Assembly (NCBI GenBank): GCA_017403085.1
Contig: JAFQOQ010000023.1
Location: 1-35,795 of the forward strand
Length of the DNA: 35,795 nucleotides
DNA from: Alphaproteobacteria bacterium
GTDB taxonomy: Bacteria; Pseudomonadota; Alphaproteobacteria; Rs-D84
Direction: 5' to 3'
The position numbers and the translations under genes were made by a program. Positions 24,453 through 31,534 of this stretch are shown here, in pieces. The notes below the pieces were generated by a model. It saw nothing but the letters and a program-made list of their open reading frames with translations. It was not told the DNA's origin and did no database searches. Each line of letters opens with the position of its first letter. Within the stretch, counting starts at the first letter, position 1.

Positions 24453-25002
24453 GTTGTGTTTTTTTGTGGGTTGGGGGTGGTGTGCAGGGCGGTTCTTTTG
24501 TAATATATAAAAGGCGTATAATGTATATTATGTATAGTTTAGTGTTGTGGTGGGGCGGTTTTATACGGGTGTTGGTGAATTATGCGCCGTTGCGTAAGTG
24601 ATTGTATGTTGGTGTGGCTGAAAGTGGCGGATTTCTGCGTTTTTTTTAGTTTTTTTGTGGCGTGAATGCGGTGTGTAAAAAATTTTTGTATTTTTTTATC
24701 GTTGTGTGGTGCGTGTGATTATTGTTTGGCGATGATGTGTTTCTGCTCTTTGGTTTGTTTGCTTGGCGGATCTTGATGGTTGTTTATGTTTGTCTTGTGC
24801 TTGTTTGTGGGTGTTGTGTGAAGTTCATATGTTGTTTTTATGGTTGTGTTGCTAAAAAAATGGCTAAAACGCCCTATTTTTGGTCACAAAAACGCAAAAA
24901 ATGGCGGATTTCTGCGGGTTTGCGGGGTTTTTAGTGGTGTTGGGGCGTTTTTTTGCTTTTTTTGTTGGTGGGGCGCTTGTCTTTTGTACTTTTTTGGCAG
25001 AT
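24453..25002. other. GT-rich non-coding region
   Basis: 550 nt without a convincing gene. The plus strand is dominated by G and T, with many T-runs. TGGCGGATTTCTGCG occurs twice (24625-24639 and 24902-24916), each followed within about 20 nt by TTTTTAGT. There are a hairpin TTTTTG-GTCA-CAAAAA near 24876-24891 and a possible -10 GTATAAT near 24515. Frames across it give only Cys/Phe/Trp-rich products typical of such composition. It could hold an untranslated RNA or be decayed sequence. Confidence 0.55.
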
Positions 25003-25437
25003 TTACTCCTTGGCGGGTTTTAGTTTGGAAAATATTGTGTCGCGAAATTTTTGATTGGTGGTTGCGGTATTCGCGCAAAAGTTACCGCACCAGTTTTCGC
25101 ATTCTGTTTGGTATAAAAAGTCGGCGATGTATATCAGTTGTGATATAAATGGGCTATAAATTTGGCACCAGCAATATGTGTTGTCTTCGCTGTCGGGGTC
25201 TGTGGTCACACTTGGTGCAAGGCTGTATATGTCGGATTCACCGGCGGCAGAGGCGCATTTGGCGATGCCTGCGATTTCTATTTCGGATTCGCCTTTGATG
25301 CATGTTGCGGCCCATCTGTTGTTTGTGTTATATGGGGTGTGACAATCTATTGTTTGTATGTTGTTATTACTGTATAAGTTTGTTGTTGTGATGCAATGTA
25401 TTAAGATTGCTGCAATAGGAAGTTTTGTGTTTTTCAT
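25003..25437 (-). CDS. Small secreted Cys protein with C-x-C domain (element 2)
   Basis: 144 residues. The ATG at 25437 has an excellent AGGAGGA upstream and begins a signal-like segment (KLPIAAILIHCITTTNLYS). The mature part carries the shared domain: R-W-A-A-T-C, then G-I-A-K-C-A-S, then Y-C-W-C-Q-I-x2-P, then C-E-N-W-C-G-N-F-C-A near residues 115-127. It lines up with the proteins at 29988 and 30839 and with the end of the giant protein. A Lys-rich tail follows. The gene is preceded by leader element 2, whose T-run ends 30 nt before the ATG. The signal peptide is less canonical than in its relatives. Function is unknown. Confidence 0.8.
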   Translation of the reverse strand: MKNTKLPIAAILIHCITTTNLYSNNNIQTIDCHTPYNTNNRWAATCIKGESEIEIAGIAKCASAAGESDIYSLAPSVTTDPDSEDNTYCWCQIYSPFISQLIYIADFLYQTECENWCGNFCANTATTNQKFRDTIFSKLKPAKE

Positions 25438-25466
25438 TTGTTTTGTTCCTCCTGGTCGTCTTTGTG

Positions 25467-25661
25467 AAAAAACAAAACCACCAAAAATATAGGTGGTTGG
25501 AGGTTCGAAACTACAAATAACTATAGCGGGTTTATTCGATATATTCACCGCCCTCCAACCGATGGTTGGAGAAATTTTTTTCATCTGTCACCCATATCCC
25601 TATGAATGTCAGATGGTTATTTCCGGGTTTCGACGCCCCATCATCAGAAAATGTCTGATGA
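25467..25661 (-). promoter_or_regulatory. Candidate switch-type leader RNA, element 2 (attenuator)
   Basis: Read on the minus strand: an 8-bp hairpin TCATCAGA/TCTGATGA (25661-25641); then GGG-CGTCGAAA-CCC (25638-25625), whose loop differs by one base from element 1; then CATCTG/CAGATG (25615-25582). A CTCCAACC (25571-25564) and B GGTTGGAG form an 8-bp hairpin with a 3-nt loop. B extended (25560-25552) pairs over 9 bp with C CCTCCAACC (25503-25495). C overlaps the terminator AACCACC-9 nt-GGTGGTT (25498-25476), then TTGTTTTTT. The organisation, and the spacer sequence GAATATAT[CT]GAATAAA between B and C, match element 1. Confidence 0.75.
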
Positions 25662-25676
25662 CATATATTATGTTAG

Positions 25677-25705
25677 TTGATTTGGTGTGAAAAATCAAGT
25701 ATTAT
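25677..25705 (+). promoter_or_regulatory. Promoter of tlyA
   Basis: TTGATT (25677-25682), 17 bp, then TATTAT (25700-25705). It is 7 nt before the ATG at 25713, so a leaderless message is likely. Confidence 0.55.
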
Positions 25706-25712
25706 GTGTGTT

Positions 25713-26423
25713 ATGAGATTGGATCAAGAGCTTGTTCGACGTAATTTGTATCCGACGCGGGCTAAGGCGGTGGCGGCAATTAAGGCGGGGTTGGTGCGGA
25801 TAAATGGTGTGTCTGCAAAAAAACCGAGTCAAGATGTGCTGGGTGATGATGTTATTGCTGCGGATGCGTTGCCCTATTCTAGTGGTCGTGGCAGTTTGAA
25901 GTTGGCGCATGCGCTAGATTATTTTAATATTAATCCGCGTGGCATGGTGTGTTTGGATGTTGGTGCCAGTACTGGTGGTTTTACCGAGGTTTTGTTGAAT
26001 CGTGGTGCGTCGCGTGTTTATGCAGTGGATGTTGGGTCGAACCAGCTGGTTGCCGATTTGCGTGACAATCCCCGTGTCGTGTCTTTGGAACAGACGGATA
26101 TTCGTGCCCTGCCCGTGCAATCTGTGGTTGATTTGATTGTGATTGATGTTTCGTTTATATCATTGACCAATATTGTTGGTTGTTTGGGTGCCTGGGGTGC
26201 AAAAAATGTAATTGCGTTGATTAAACCGCAGTTTGAAGTACCGCGTGAGGTGGCGGCGAAGTATAATGGTGTAATAAAGTCGTCGCAATTACACGAAGAA
26301 TCTATTGTGCGCGTAGTTGATGCGTTTGCGGGATGTGGTTTTAAGTCTGTGGGGGTTATAGAATCGCCCGTCAAAGGCGGCAGTGGTAATACCGAATTCT
26401 TGGCGCATTTTATAGTTGAATAA
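25713..26423 (+). CDS. tlyA: TlyA family rRNA methyltransferase/hemolysin-like protein
   Basis: 236 residues. An N-terminal S4 RNA-binding domain (MRLDQELVRRNLYPTRAKA, about 1-60) is followed by an FtsJ-like AdoMet methyltransferase domain: CLDVGASTGGFTEVLL, VYAVDVGSNQL, DVSFISLTN, ALIKPQFEV. This is the TlyA/YqxC architecture; in mycobacteria TlyA 2'-O-methylates 16S and 23S rRNA, and other members are annotated as hemolysins. MRLDQE is the normal family start, and the -10 sits 7 nt before it; a start at 25704 would overlap that -10. The 3' end shares a bidirectional terminator with the PAP2 gene. Confidence 0.9.
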   Translation: MRLDQELVRRNLYPTRAKAVAAIKAGLVRINGVSAKKPSQDVLGDDVIAADALPYSSGRGSLKLAHALDYFNINPRGMVCLDVGASTGGFTEVLLNRGASRVYAVDVGSNQLVADLRDNPRVVSLEQTDIRALPVQSVVDLIVIDVSFISLTNIVGCLGAWGAKNVIALIKPQFEVPREVAAKYNGVIKSSQLHEESIVRVVDAFAGCGFKSVGVIESPVKGGSGNTEFLAHFIVE

Positions 26424-26440
26424 TTGGTCGAAGATATTAA

Positions 26441-26471
26441 AATATCCGCATGAAATTTGCGGATATTTTTT
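26441..26471. terminator. Bidirectional terminator between tlyA and PAP2
   Basis: A 10-bp stem AATATCCGCA/TGCGGATATT (26441-26450/26458-26467) is followed by T on the plus strand. On the minus strand the A/T flank gives a shorter U-tract. Confidence 0.88.
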
Positions 26472-26485
26472 TGTTTTTGTCTTTT

Positions 26486-27034
26486 TTAAAAAGTTGTTTG
26501 GAATCCAATGCGAACATTATCGCTGGATGCGGATAATGTCACGTTTTGATTTGGGTCGTACTTATCAACAATTGCCCATGTAAATAATGCGGATATTGCG
26601 GCCCCGGCCAACACATCGTGCCAATAATGGGCGTCGGCTTGTACGCGTGACCAGCCCGTAATAGTGGCCATTGCATATGGTATGATTGCGGGTTTCCATC
26701 CGTATCGTTTATGTACAAACATGGCACTGCTGAATGCACCTGCGGCATGGCCACTGGGCAAGGATTTTCGATCGGAACCATTTGGACGTTCTTCTAGTTC
26801 CAGTGCCTTTATTCCTTCGGCGGCCAGTTGGGCGGATAAAATGCTGGCACCCAGTTCGATTGTGCCATCAAAATTATCTTCGGTACTGGACATCCCTAGT
26901 GCGTATGCGGCAGTCATTACCAAAAACAAATCACCAAATTTGTTTGTATTGGAAAATGGGCCGCCGGCGATTGCGTTGTTTGCAGTCAATGCCCCACAAA
27001 CAGAAATTGTGACAAGAGTTCTAAGTCTTGGCAT
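26486..27034 (-). CDS. Periplasmic PAP2-family phosphatase
   Basis: 182 residues. The start at 27034 gives a signal peptide ending NNAIA-GG (about residue 23) and is preceded by AGGGAGAG. All three PAP2 motifs are present: K76-x6-R83-P84; P93-S-G-H96; S129-R130-x5-H136-x3-D140. There are two to three hydrophobic segments (about 35-48, 112-127, 143-156). Such enzymes remove phosphate from lipid or small phosphoesters (lipid A, undecaprenyl or phosphatidylglycerol phosphates). The precise substrate cannot be read from sequence. It is controlled by leader element 3, the same RNA architecture as two secreted-protein genes, pointing to an envelope-linked signal. Confidence 0.88.
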   Translation of the reverse strand: MPRLRTLVTISVCGALTANNAIAGGPFSNTNKFGDLFLVMTAAYALGMSSTEDNFDGTIELGASILSAQLAAEGIKALELEERPNGSDRKSLPSGHAAGAFSSAMFVHKRYGWKPAIIPYAMATITGWSRVQADAHYWHDVLAGAAISALFTWAIVDKYDPNQNVTLSASSDNVRIGFQTTF

Positions 27035-27054
27035 TATTTCTCTCCCTAGTGTTG

Positions 27055-27240
27055 AAAAAACCACCATAGTAAGTGGTGGTCGGGAGTTAGAACAGTCAAA
27101 CATTGATGACCTCGTTGTCTTGCGAGCAACGACATCCCGACCTGTGTGGTCGGGACATAAAGCAGCAGCCTGTTTTGTTCAATGTTTTGGTGTTCTAAGC
27201 CAAAGCCACTTAACTATGTCCAAGGGCATGTCTGCCCTTG
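27055..27240 (-). promoter_or_regulatory. Candidate switch-type leader RNA, element 3 (attenuator)
   Basis: Read on the minus strand: an 8-bp hairpin CAAGGGCA/TGCCCTTG (27240-27221); then TTTGG-CTTAGAACA-CCAAA (27204-27186), a covaried form of the CGTAGAAA hairpin. A TCCCGACC (27155-27148) and B GGTCGGGA (27142-27135) form an 8-bp hairpin. An inner hairpin TCGTTG/CAACGA follows (27132-27112). C TCCCGACC (27085-27078) can pair with B. The terminator is ACCACC-9 nt-GGTGGT (27080-27060), then T5. Compared with element 2, bases changed in A, B and C together keep both alternative pairings. Confidence 0.72.
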
Positions 27241-27369
27241 ATTACAAGTATTTATTGAAAAATAAAAAATGTCTAGATTTTTTTGCGCTGTAATGCAAAA
27301 AAACTTGAATATTTCGCATATGAAATATACACTAAGGCCTAAGGCAATTTGAAATCTAAGGACGCAAAT

Positions 27370-29766
27370 ATGGCAGACGATATGAAAAAAATTCATGAAC
27401 GTGAGGCAAAGTGGCAGAAAAAATGGGCGGATGCACGTGCATTTACGCCAAAAAATGATGGTTCAAAACCAAAGTATTATAATTTGATAGAATTTCCGTT
27501 CCCGTCTGGGTCGGGCTTGCACGTTGGTCATATGTTGCCATATACCGGGATGGACGTTTTGGCCCGTTGGCGCAGAATGCGCGGGTTTGATGTGCTGTAT
27601 CCAATTGGATACGATTCTATGGGGATTTCGTCCGAAAATTACGCAACAAAGATTGGCAAGCATCCCAGTGAATCTGTCGCAGAATTGATTAAGATTTTTG
27701 AACGTGATATTTCCATTATGGGATTATCGTTTGATCCAAACGCTAAATTATCTACGTCAGATCCTGAATTTATTAAATGGACGCAGTGGATGTTTATTCA
27801 GTTCTTTAAGGCGGGGTTGGCATATAAGTCTGAACTGCCGATGAATTGGTGCCCAAGTTGTAAAACCAATCTGACCAACGAGGAGTTAGAAGATGGTTGC
27901 TGCGAACGTTGTCATGGGCCCGTTGAAAAGAAAATGAAATTGCAGTGGAATTTGGCAATTACAAAATATGCCGATCGTCTGATTGATGATTTGTCGTTGG
28001 TTGATTATCCTGAACGCGTTAAAACAGAACAGATAAACTGGATTGGGCGTTCGCATGGTGCAGATGTTGATTTTCGCGTTGGTGATGACGTTATGACGGT
28101 TTATACCACACGCATTGATACAATATTTGGTGTGACATTTTGTGTAATTGCGCCAGAACATGCGTTGGTAAAGAAATGGATGGACGATGGCAAGATTACA
28201 AATGTTGCGGCCGTTAATGAATATATAGCCGCGGCCAAGGCAAAGTCTGAATTTGAACGTACAGATGTCACCAAGGAAAAAACAGGTGTCGAATTGCAAG
28301 GAATCAAGGCGGTAAATCCGTTTAATGGTCGCGAGATACCAGTGTTTATATCAGACTATGTATTGGCGGATTATGGTTTTGGTGCGATTATGGCGGTGCC
28401 GGCGCATGATGGTCGTGACTGGGATTTTGCCAAGAAATTCGGCTTGGAAATTATTCCTGTGTTGGCAGGAGGCGAAGCGGATAAAGTCTGGGAAGGTGAC
28501 GGCGCGCATATAAATTCGTCTTTCTTGGATGGCATGGGCAAAGAAGACGCAATTGCTGCGGCGATTAAATATGGGTGCGAACATGGGTTTGCCCGTGGAA
28601 CAACCAAGTATAAGTTAAAAGATTGGGGTTTTTCGCGTCAGATGTATTGGGGCGAACCAATTCCGTTGGTGTATTGTGAAAAGTGCGGATGGGTACCGGT
28701 GCCTGAATCTGAATTGCCGTTGCTGCAACCATATATGTCAGATTATAAACCGACCGATGATGGCGAAGGCCCATTGGCACGTGCGACAGATTGGGTGAAT
28801 GTCCCCTGCCCGTGCTGTGGTGCGCCGGCACGGCGTGAAACAGACACAATGCCCCAGTGGGCGGGTTCGTCGTGGTATTTCTTGCGGTATTTAGATAACA
28901 AGAATAACGACGCGTTTTGTTCGCGCAATCAGTTGGATAAATGGATGCCCGTAGATCACTATAACGGCGGTATGGAACATACAACGCGTCATGTGCTGTA
29001 TTCGCGTTTCTGGTACAAGGCATTGCATGATTTGGGGTATGTGACGGGCGTTGAACCGTATAAAAAGCGTACCAGCAATGGATTGATTATGGCGGCGGAC
29101 GGTTCCAAGATGTCAAAGTCACGCGGAAATACGGTGCCAAGTTCTGATGTTGTGGCGCGCAGTGGCGCAGACGCATGTCGTATGGCGATTTTATATCTGG
29201 GACCATGGGAACAAAGTGCCAATTGGTCCGAAGATACATTGCGCGGTGTTGAACGATTTTTAAAGCGTGTTGAGGCCCTGTCGGATAATCTGACCGATGA
29301 CGATATGACGCCGGAACAAGAACGTCTGATGCATAAACTGATTGCAGATATGACAGAACGTCTGGAAAATATGAAGTTTAATACGGCGATTTCTGCGATG
29401 ATGGAATACATAAATGCGTTTGGTGGGTCAATGCCCCGCCCTGCGTATGCGACATTATTACAGATGCTGAATCCGTTTGCGCCACATCTGACCGAAGAAA
29501 TGTGGGAAAAGATGGGTCATGCTGATATGCTGGTGTTTGAACCATGGCCAACGTTTGATGCGTCAAAATTGGTTGCGACCGAAATGACGATTGTCGCGTC
29601 GATTAACGGCAAACGTGTTGCAGACTTTGCCCTGCCAGTGGATAGTGGCGAAGATGATATTGTTGCAGCGGCGCGGGACAAGGTTGCCGCAAAATTAGAT
29701 GGCGCAACAATTATAAAAACAATCGTCGTACCCAAGAAATTAGTTAATTTTGTGGTAAAGAAGTAA
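27370..29766 (+). CDS. leuS: Leucine-tRNA ligase
   Basis: This 798-residue class I synthetase charges tRNA-Leu. Seen: HIGH-type H51-V-G-H54 within GSGLHVGHMLPYTGMDVLARW; a zinc-like knuckle NWCPSC...CCERCHGP; the LeuRS NWIGRSHGADVDF; the editing-domain TTRIDTIFGVTF; a second Cys cluster CEKCGW / CPCCGAP; SSWYFLRY; and K580-M-S-K-S584. It is shorter than the usual 850-880 residues. The HIGH region reads YPIGYDSMGISSENYATK where most LeuRS have a W-D-A-F-G-L-P-A-E-N form, so it is a divergent lineage or was acquired. CTAAGGA precedes the ATG. It is divergent from PAP2 and ends at a strong terminator. Confidence 0.95.
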   Translation: MADDMKKIHEREAKWQKKWADARAFTPKNDGSKPKYYNLIEFPFPSGSGLHVGHMLPYTGMDVLARWRRMRGFDVLYPIGYDSMGISSENYATKIGKHPSESVAELIKIFERDISIMGLSFDPNAKLSTSDPEFIKWTQWMFIQFFKAGLAYKSELPMNWCPSCKTNLTNEELEDGCCERCHGPVEKKMKLQWNLAITKYADRLIDDLSLVDYPERVKTEQINWIGRSHGADVDFRVGDDVMTVYTTRIDTIFGVTFCVIAPEHALVKKWMDDGKITNVAAVNEYIAAAKAKSEFERTDVTKEKTGVELQGIKAVNPFNGREIPVFISDYVLADYGFGAIMAVPAHDGRDWDFAKKFGLEIIPVLAGGEADKVWEGDGAHINSSFLDGMGKEDAIAAAIKYGCEHGFARGTTKYKLKDWGFSRQMYWGEPIPLVYCEKCGWVPVPESELPLLQPYMSDYKPTDDGEGPLARATDWVNVPCPCCGAPARRETDTMPQWAGSSWYFLRYLDNKNNDAFCSRNQLDKWMPVDHYNGGMEHTTRHVLYSRFWYKALHDLGYVTGVEPYKKRTSNGLIMAADGSKMSKSRGNTVPSSDVVARSGADACRMAILYLGPWEQSANWSEDTLRGVERFLKRVEALSDNLTDDDMTPEQERLMHKLIADMTERLENMKFNTAISAMMEYINAFGGSMPRPAYATLLQMLNPFAPHLTEEMWEKMGHADMLVFEPWPTFDASKLVATEMTIVASINGKRVADFALPVDSGEDDIVAAARDKVAAKLDGATIIKTIVVPKKLVNFVVKK

Positions 29767-29770
29767 GAAG

Positions 29771-29792
29771 CGCCCCGTTGGGGCGTTTTTTT
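29771..29792 (+). terminator. Terminator after leuS
   Basis: CGCCCC-GTT-GGGGCG (29771-29776/29780-29785) is followed by seven T. Confidence 0.93.
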
Positions 29793-29844
29793 ATGGGCCT
29801 GTGTTATTCCCCAACTTATGCGCACGATAATAAGGCATAATAGA

Positions 29845-29904
29845 ACTGGATTGCCACGCTACGCTCGCAATGACTACGAAGTGCCGCGAAGCGACAAAAG
29901 AGAG
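29845..29904. repeat. Dispersed intergenic repeat, copy B
   Basis: It matches copy A (13061-13123) over about 60 nt, sharing CGCTCGCAATGACTACGAAG and GTGCCGCGAAGCGACAAA. ATAATAA lies upstream of both. The rest of 29793-29963 holds nothing coding. Confidence 0.8.
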
Positions 29905-29963
29905 GAAGAGCCGAGGGATGACAAAGGGGTGTTAGTGGGGCTTTAGCCGTGTTTAAATAAATT

Positions 29964-29988
29964 AAAAATCCCCCAACGGGGGATTTTT
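29964..29988 (-). terminator. Terminator of the secreted-protein operon
   Basis: AAAAATCCCCC-AAC-GGGGGATTTTT (29964-29974/29978-29988). On the minus strand the stem ends in TTTTTAATTTATTTAAACA. The same 19-nt tail occurs after rpiB (31499-31517). Confidence 0.88.
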
Positions 29989-30479
29989 TAACGGTATAAT
30001 GAGTACAATAACTCTTCCACTACGTCTGGGTATTCGTCAGGGGTTTCCATCAAGCTTGCACAAACCAATCCGCAGTTTGCGGCGCAAAGCAGATTGGTTG
30101 TGAATGTGACCCCAGTATGTCGTACCCAGTTTGATGTAAATGGACCGACAATTTTGCAAAAGCAGTATTTGTTGTTTGCAACTGTTGTGGAATATACGGG
30201 TTCAAGGCTGCCAACATTGACAGATACGCTCCCAGCCGAGGCGGCGCATGTGCCAATAACATCAATATAAAATGACATTCCGGTGGTAACGTAATTTACG
30301 CAATCAAGAATAGATGTTATTTGGTTGGTATTACTATCGTATATTGAGCAAGCATTTTCACCAGTGTCATACAGGCCGGCAAATGATACTGTGGCATATT
30401 CTGTGGTGTCGGCGTGTGTCACATTGGTAAATGCAAGTGCAAATACGGATAATAAAAACGCAAATATATATTGTTTCAT
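29988..30479 (-). CDS. Small secreted Cys protein with C-x-C domain
   Basis: 163 residues. A signal peptide at about 1-23 (MKQYIFAFLLSVFALAFTNVTHA) is followed by a mature part with ten Cys. The shared domain is clear: V-I-G-T-C-A-A-S, then N-N-K-Y-C-F-C-K-I-x2-P-x4-W-V, then C-A-A-N-C-G-L-V-C-A (about 128-140). An acidic tail follows. The ATG at 30479 has GGGGA upstream; a TTG four codons earlier is within that signal and unlikely. It is last in a three-gene minus-strand operon with the proteins at 30498 and 30839. Function is unknown; it is probably periplasmic, surface or secreted and disulfide-bonded. Confidence 0.82.
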   Translation of the reverse strand: MKQYIFAFLLSVFALAFTNVTHADTTEYATVSFAGLYDTGENACSIYDSNTNQITSILDCVNYVTTGMSFYIDVIGTCAASAGSVSVNVGSLEPVYSTTVANNKYCFCKIVGPFTSNWVRHTGVTFTTNLLCAANCGLVCASLMETPDEYPDVVEELLYSLYR

Positions 30480-30497
30480 TTTATTCCCCAATTATTG

Positions 30498-30818
30498 TTA
30501 GTCCAAATAACATGCGTTGCTATAACTGTATGTGCCGGCGTTGTCGGAAAATGTCACCGATTGTGGCGCATATAGCACACATGAATTTGGAATTCCGGTG
30601 CCGTCACCACATGCGCGTGTTTCGCCACCGCCAACGGTATCTGTGACGGGGGTTATTTCTGTGAATGACGTTTCTGGCGTTAGTGTATCCTTGGCGATTA
30701 TAATCGCATAGTCTTCCCATGTGGCCAGGCCGATATCGCTACACTCATCTATGGGATGTGCCGCAAACGCATAAATTGGACACAGAATTAAAGATAAAAT
30801 AAATACATGTTTAATCAT
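30498..30818 (-). CDS. Small secreted protein
   Basis: 106 residues with a signal peptide at about 1-19 (MIKHVFILSLILCPIYAFA, then AHPIDEC). The mature part has four Cys (DEC, RAC, NSC, NAC) and is rich in Thr and acidic residues. It lacks the C-aromatic-C motif of its two operon neighbours. The family is not recognised. GGGA precedes the ATG. It starts 20 nt after the upstream gene and ends 18 nt before the next, which argues for one transcript and a shared export or complex role. Confidence 0.75.
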   Translation of the reverse strand: MIKHVFILSLILCPIYAFAAHPIDECSDIGLATWEDYAIIIAKDTLTPETSFTEITPVTDTVGGGETRACGDGTGIPNSCVLYAPQSVTFSDNAGTYSYSNACYLD

Positions 30819-30838
30819 TTTTTATCCCGTTTTGATTA

Positions 30839-31345
30839 TTAACGCAAAGGTCCGCGGTTGCCGAGCATCGGAAGTATATGTGATGCCATGACGGTTCGAG
30901 TTGCTTGGTTTTGTGCAAAGGTTTGTGCGCAATAGGTGCGACATCCCGTCAGACACGTCGCAGAATTTGCATAAATTTTTAGCATTACCCATGGTGTTGG
31001 TTCTGGGATTGTTACGCGACAATAGCAGTATTTGTTGTTGGTCGTGTATGTGGAACTGGTGCTGGCCAAAGAAAGAACTTCCTGTGCGCCGTTTATGTCG
31101 GCTGCGGTACTGCTGCACATTGCGATGCCATGTACGATTTGCCGCTTGCTTGTTCCGGTGATGGTACATGTCATTTCCCAATCGGGGGTCAGCGGGCTGG
31201 TCGCTATGCTTTGTGATGTTGGGGTGCATGATGTCAAGTTAAATACTTCTGCGACGCAACGTTCAACAGTAGTGTCGCTGTTGATGTTGGTAAATGCGGG
31301 TTGGGTTATAAATACGCAAAAAAGCAATAATATCAGGCGCTTCAT
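30839..31345 (-). CDS. Small secreted Cys protein with C-x-C domain
   Basis: 168 residues with a signal peptide at about 1-18 (MKRLILLLFCVFITQPAF). The shared domain is complete: D-W-E-M-T-C, G-I-A-M-C-S-S, N-N-K-Y-C-Y-C-R-V-x2-P-x3-P-W-V, then C-L-T-G-C-R-T-Y-C-A (about 132-144). It is first in the operon with the genes at 30498 and 29988. Its promoter (31373-31401) leaves a 27-nt leader with AAGAGAGA, so this operon lacks the switch-type leader found before related genes at 16960 and 25437. Function is unknown. Confidence 0.82.
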   Translation of the reverse strand: MKRLILLLFCVFITQPAFTNINSDTTVERCVAEVFNLTSCTPTSQSIATSPLTPDWEMTCTITGTSKRQIVHGIAMCSSTAADINGAQEVLSLASTSSTYTTNNKYCYCRVTIPEPTPWVMLKIYANSATCLTGCRTYCAQTFAQNQATRTVMASHILPMLGNRGPLR

Positions 31346-31372
31346 ATCTTTTTCTCTCTTTTATTACTAAGG

Positions 31373-31401
31373 ATTATATAGACTTTTGCGAAATACTGCA
31401 A
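31373..31401 (-). promoter_or_regulatory. Promoter of the three-gene secreted operon
   Basis: Minus strand: TTGCAG (31401-31396), 17 bp, then TATAAT (31378-31373). The start of translation is 27 nt downstream. Confidence 0.65.
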
Positions 31402-31512
31402 CATAAAAAAGTGGCGTTAAATTTATTTTCATTGTTATCCCAGGGTGGTGCCTTAAGCCACGGGATGATAAAGTATTTTTATGGGGTATCATTAACCATG
31501 TTTAAATAAATT
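31402..31512. other. Intergenic hairpin region
   Basis: No gene. An imperfect hairpin pairs ATCCC and GTGG (31437-31448) with CCAC and GGGAT (31458-31466). The 19 nt from 31499 duplicate 29950-29968. Confidence 0.5.
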
Positions 31513-31532
31513 AAAAACGCCCCGTGGGGCGT
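31513..31532 (-). terminator. Terminator after rpiB
   Basis: The stem ACGCCCC-GT-GGGGCGT (31517-31523/31526-31532) gives TTTTTAATTT on the minus strand. Confidence 0.85.
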
Positions 31533-31534
31533 GG

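Noticed and set aside
24722..25148. Two plus-strand ORFs (70 and 102 codons) in the GT-rich region
   Set aside because: Cys/Phe/Trp-rich products follow from base composition; one runs antisense into the secreted gene at 25003.
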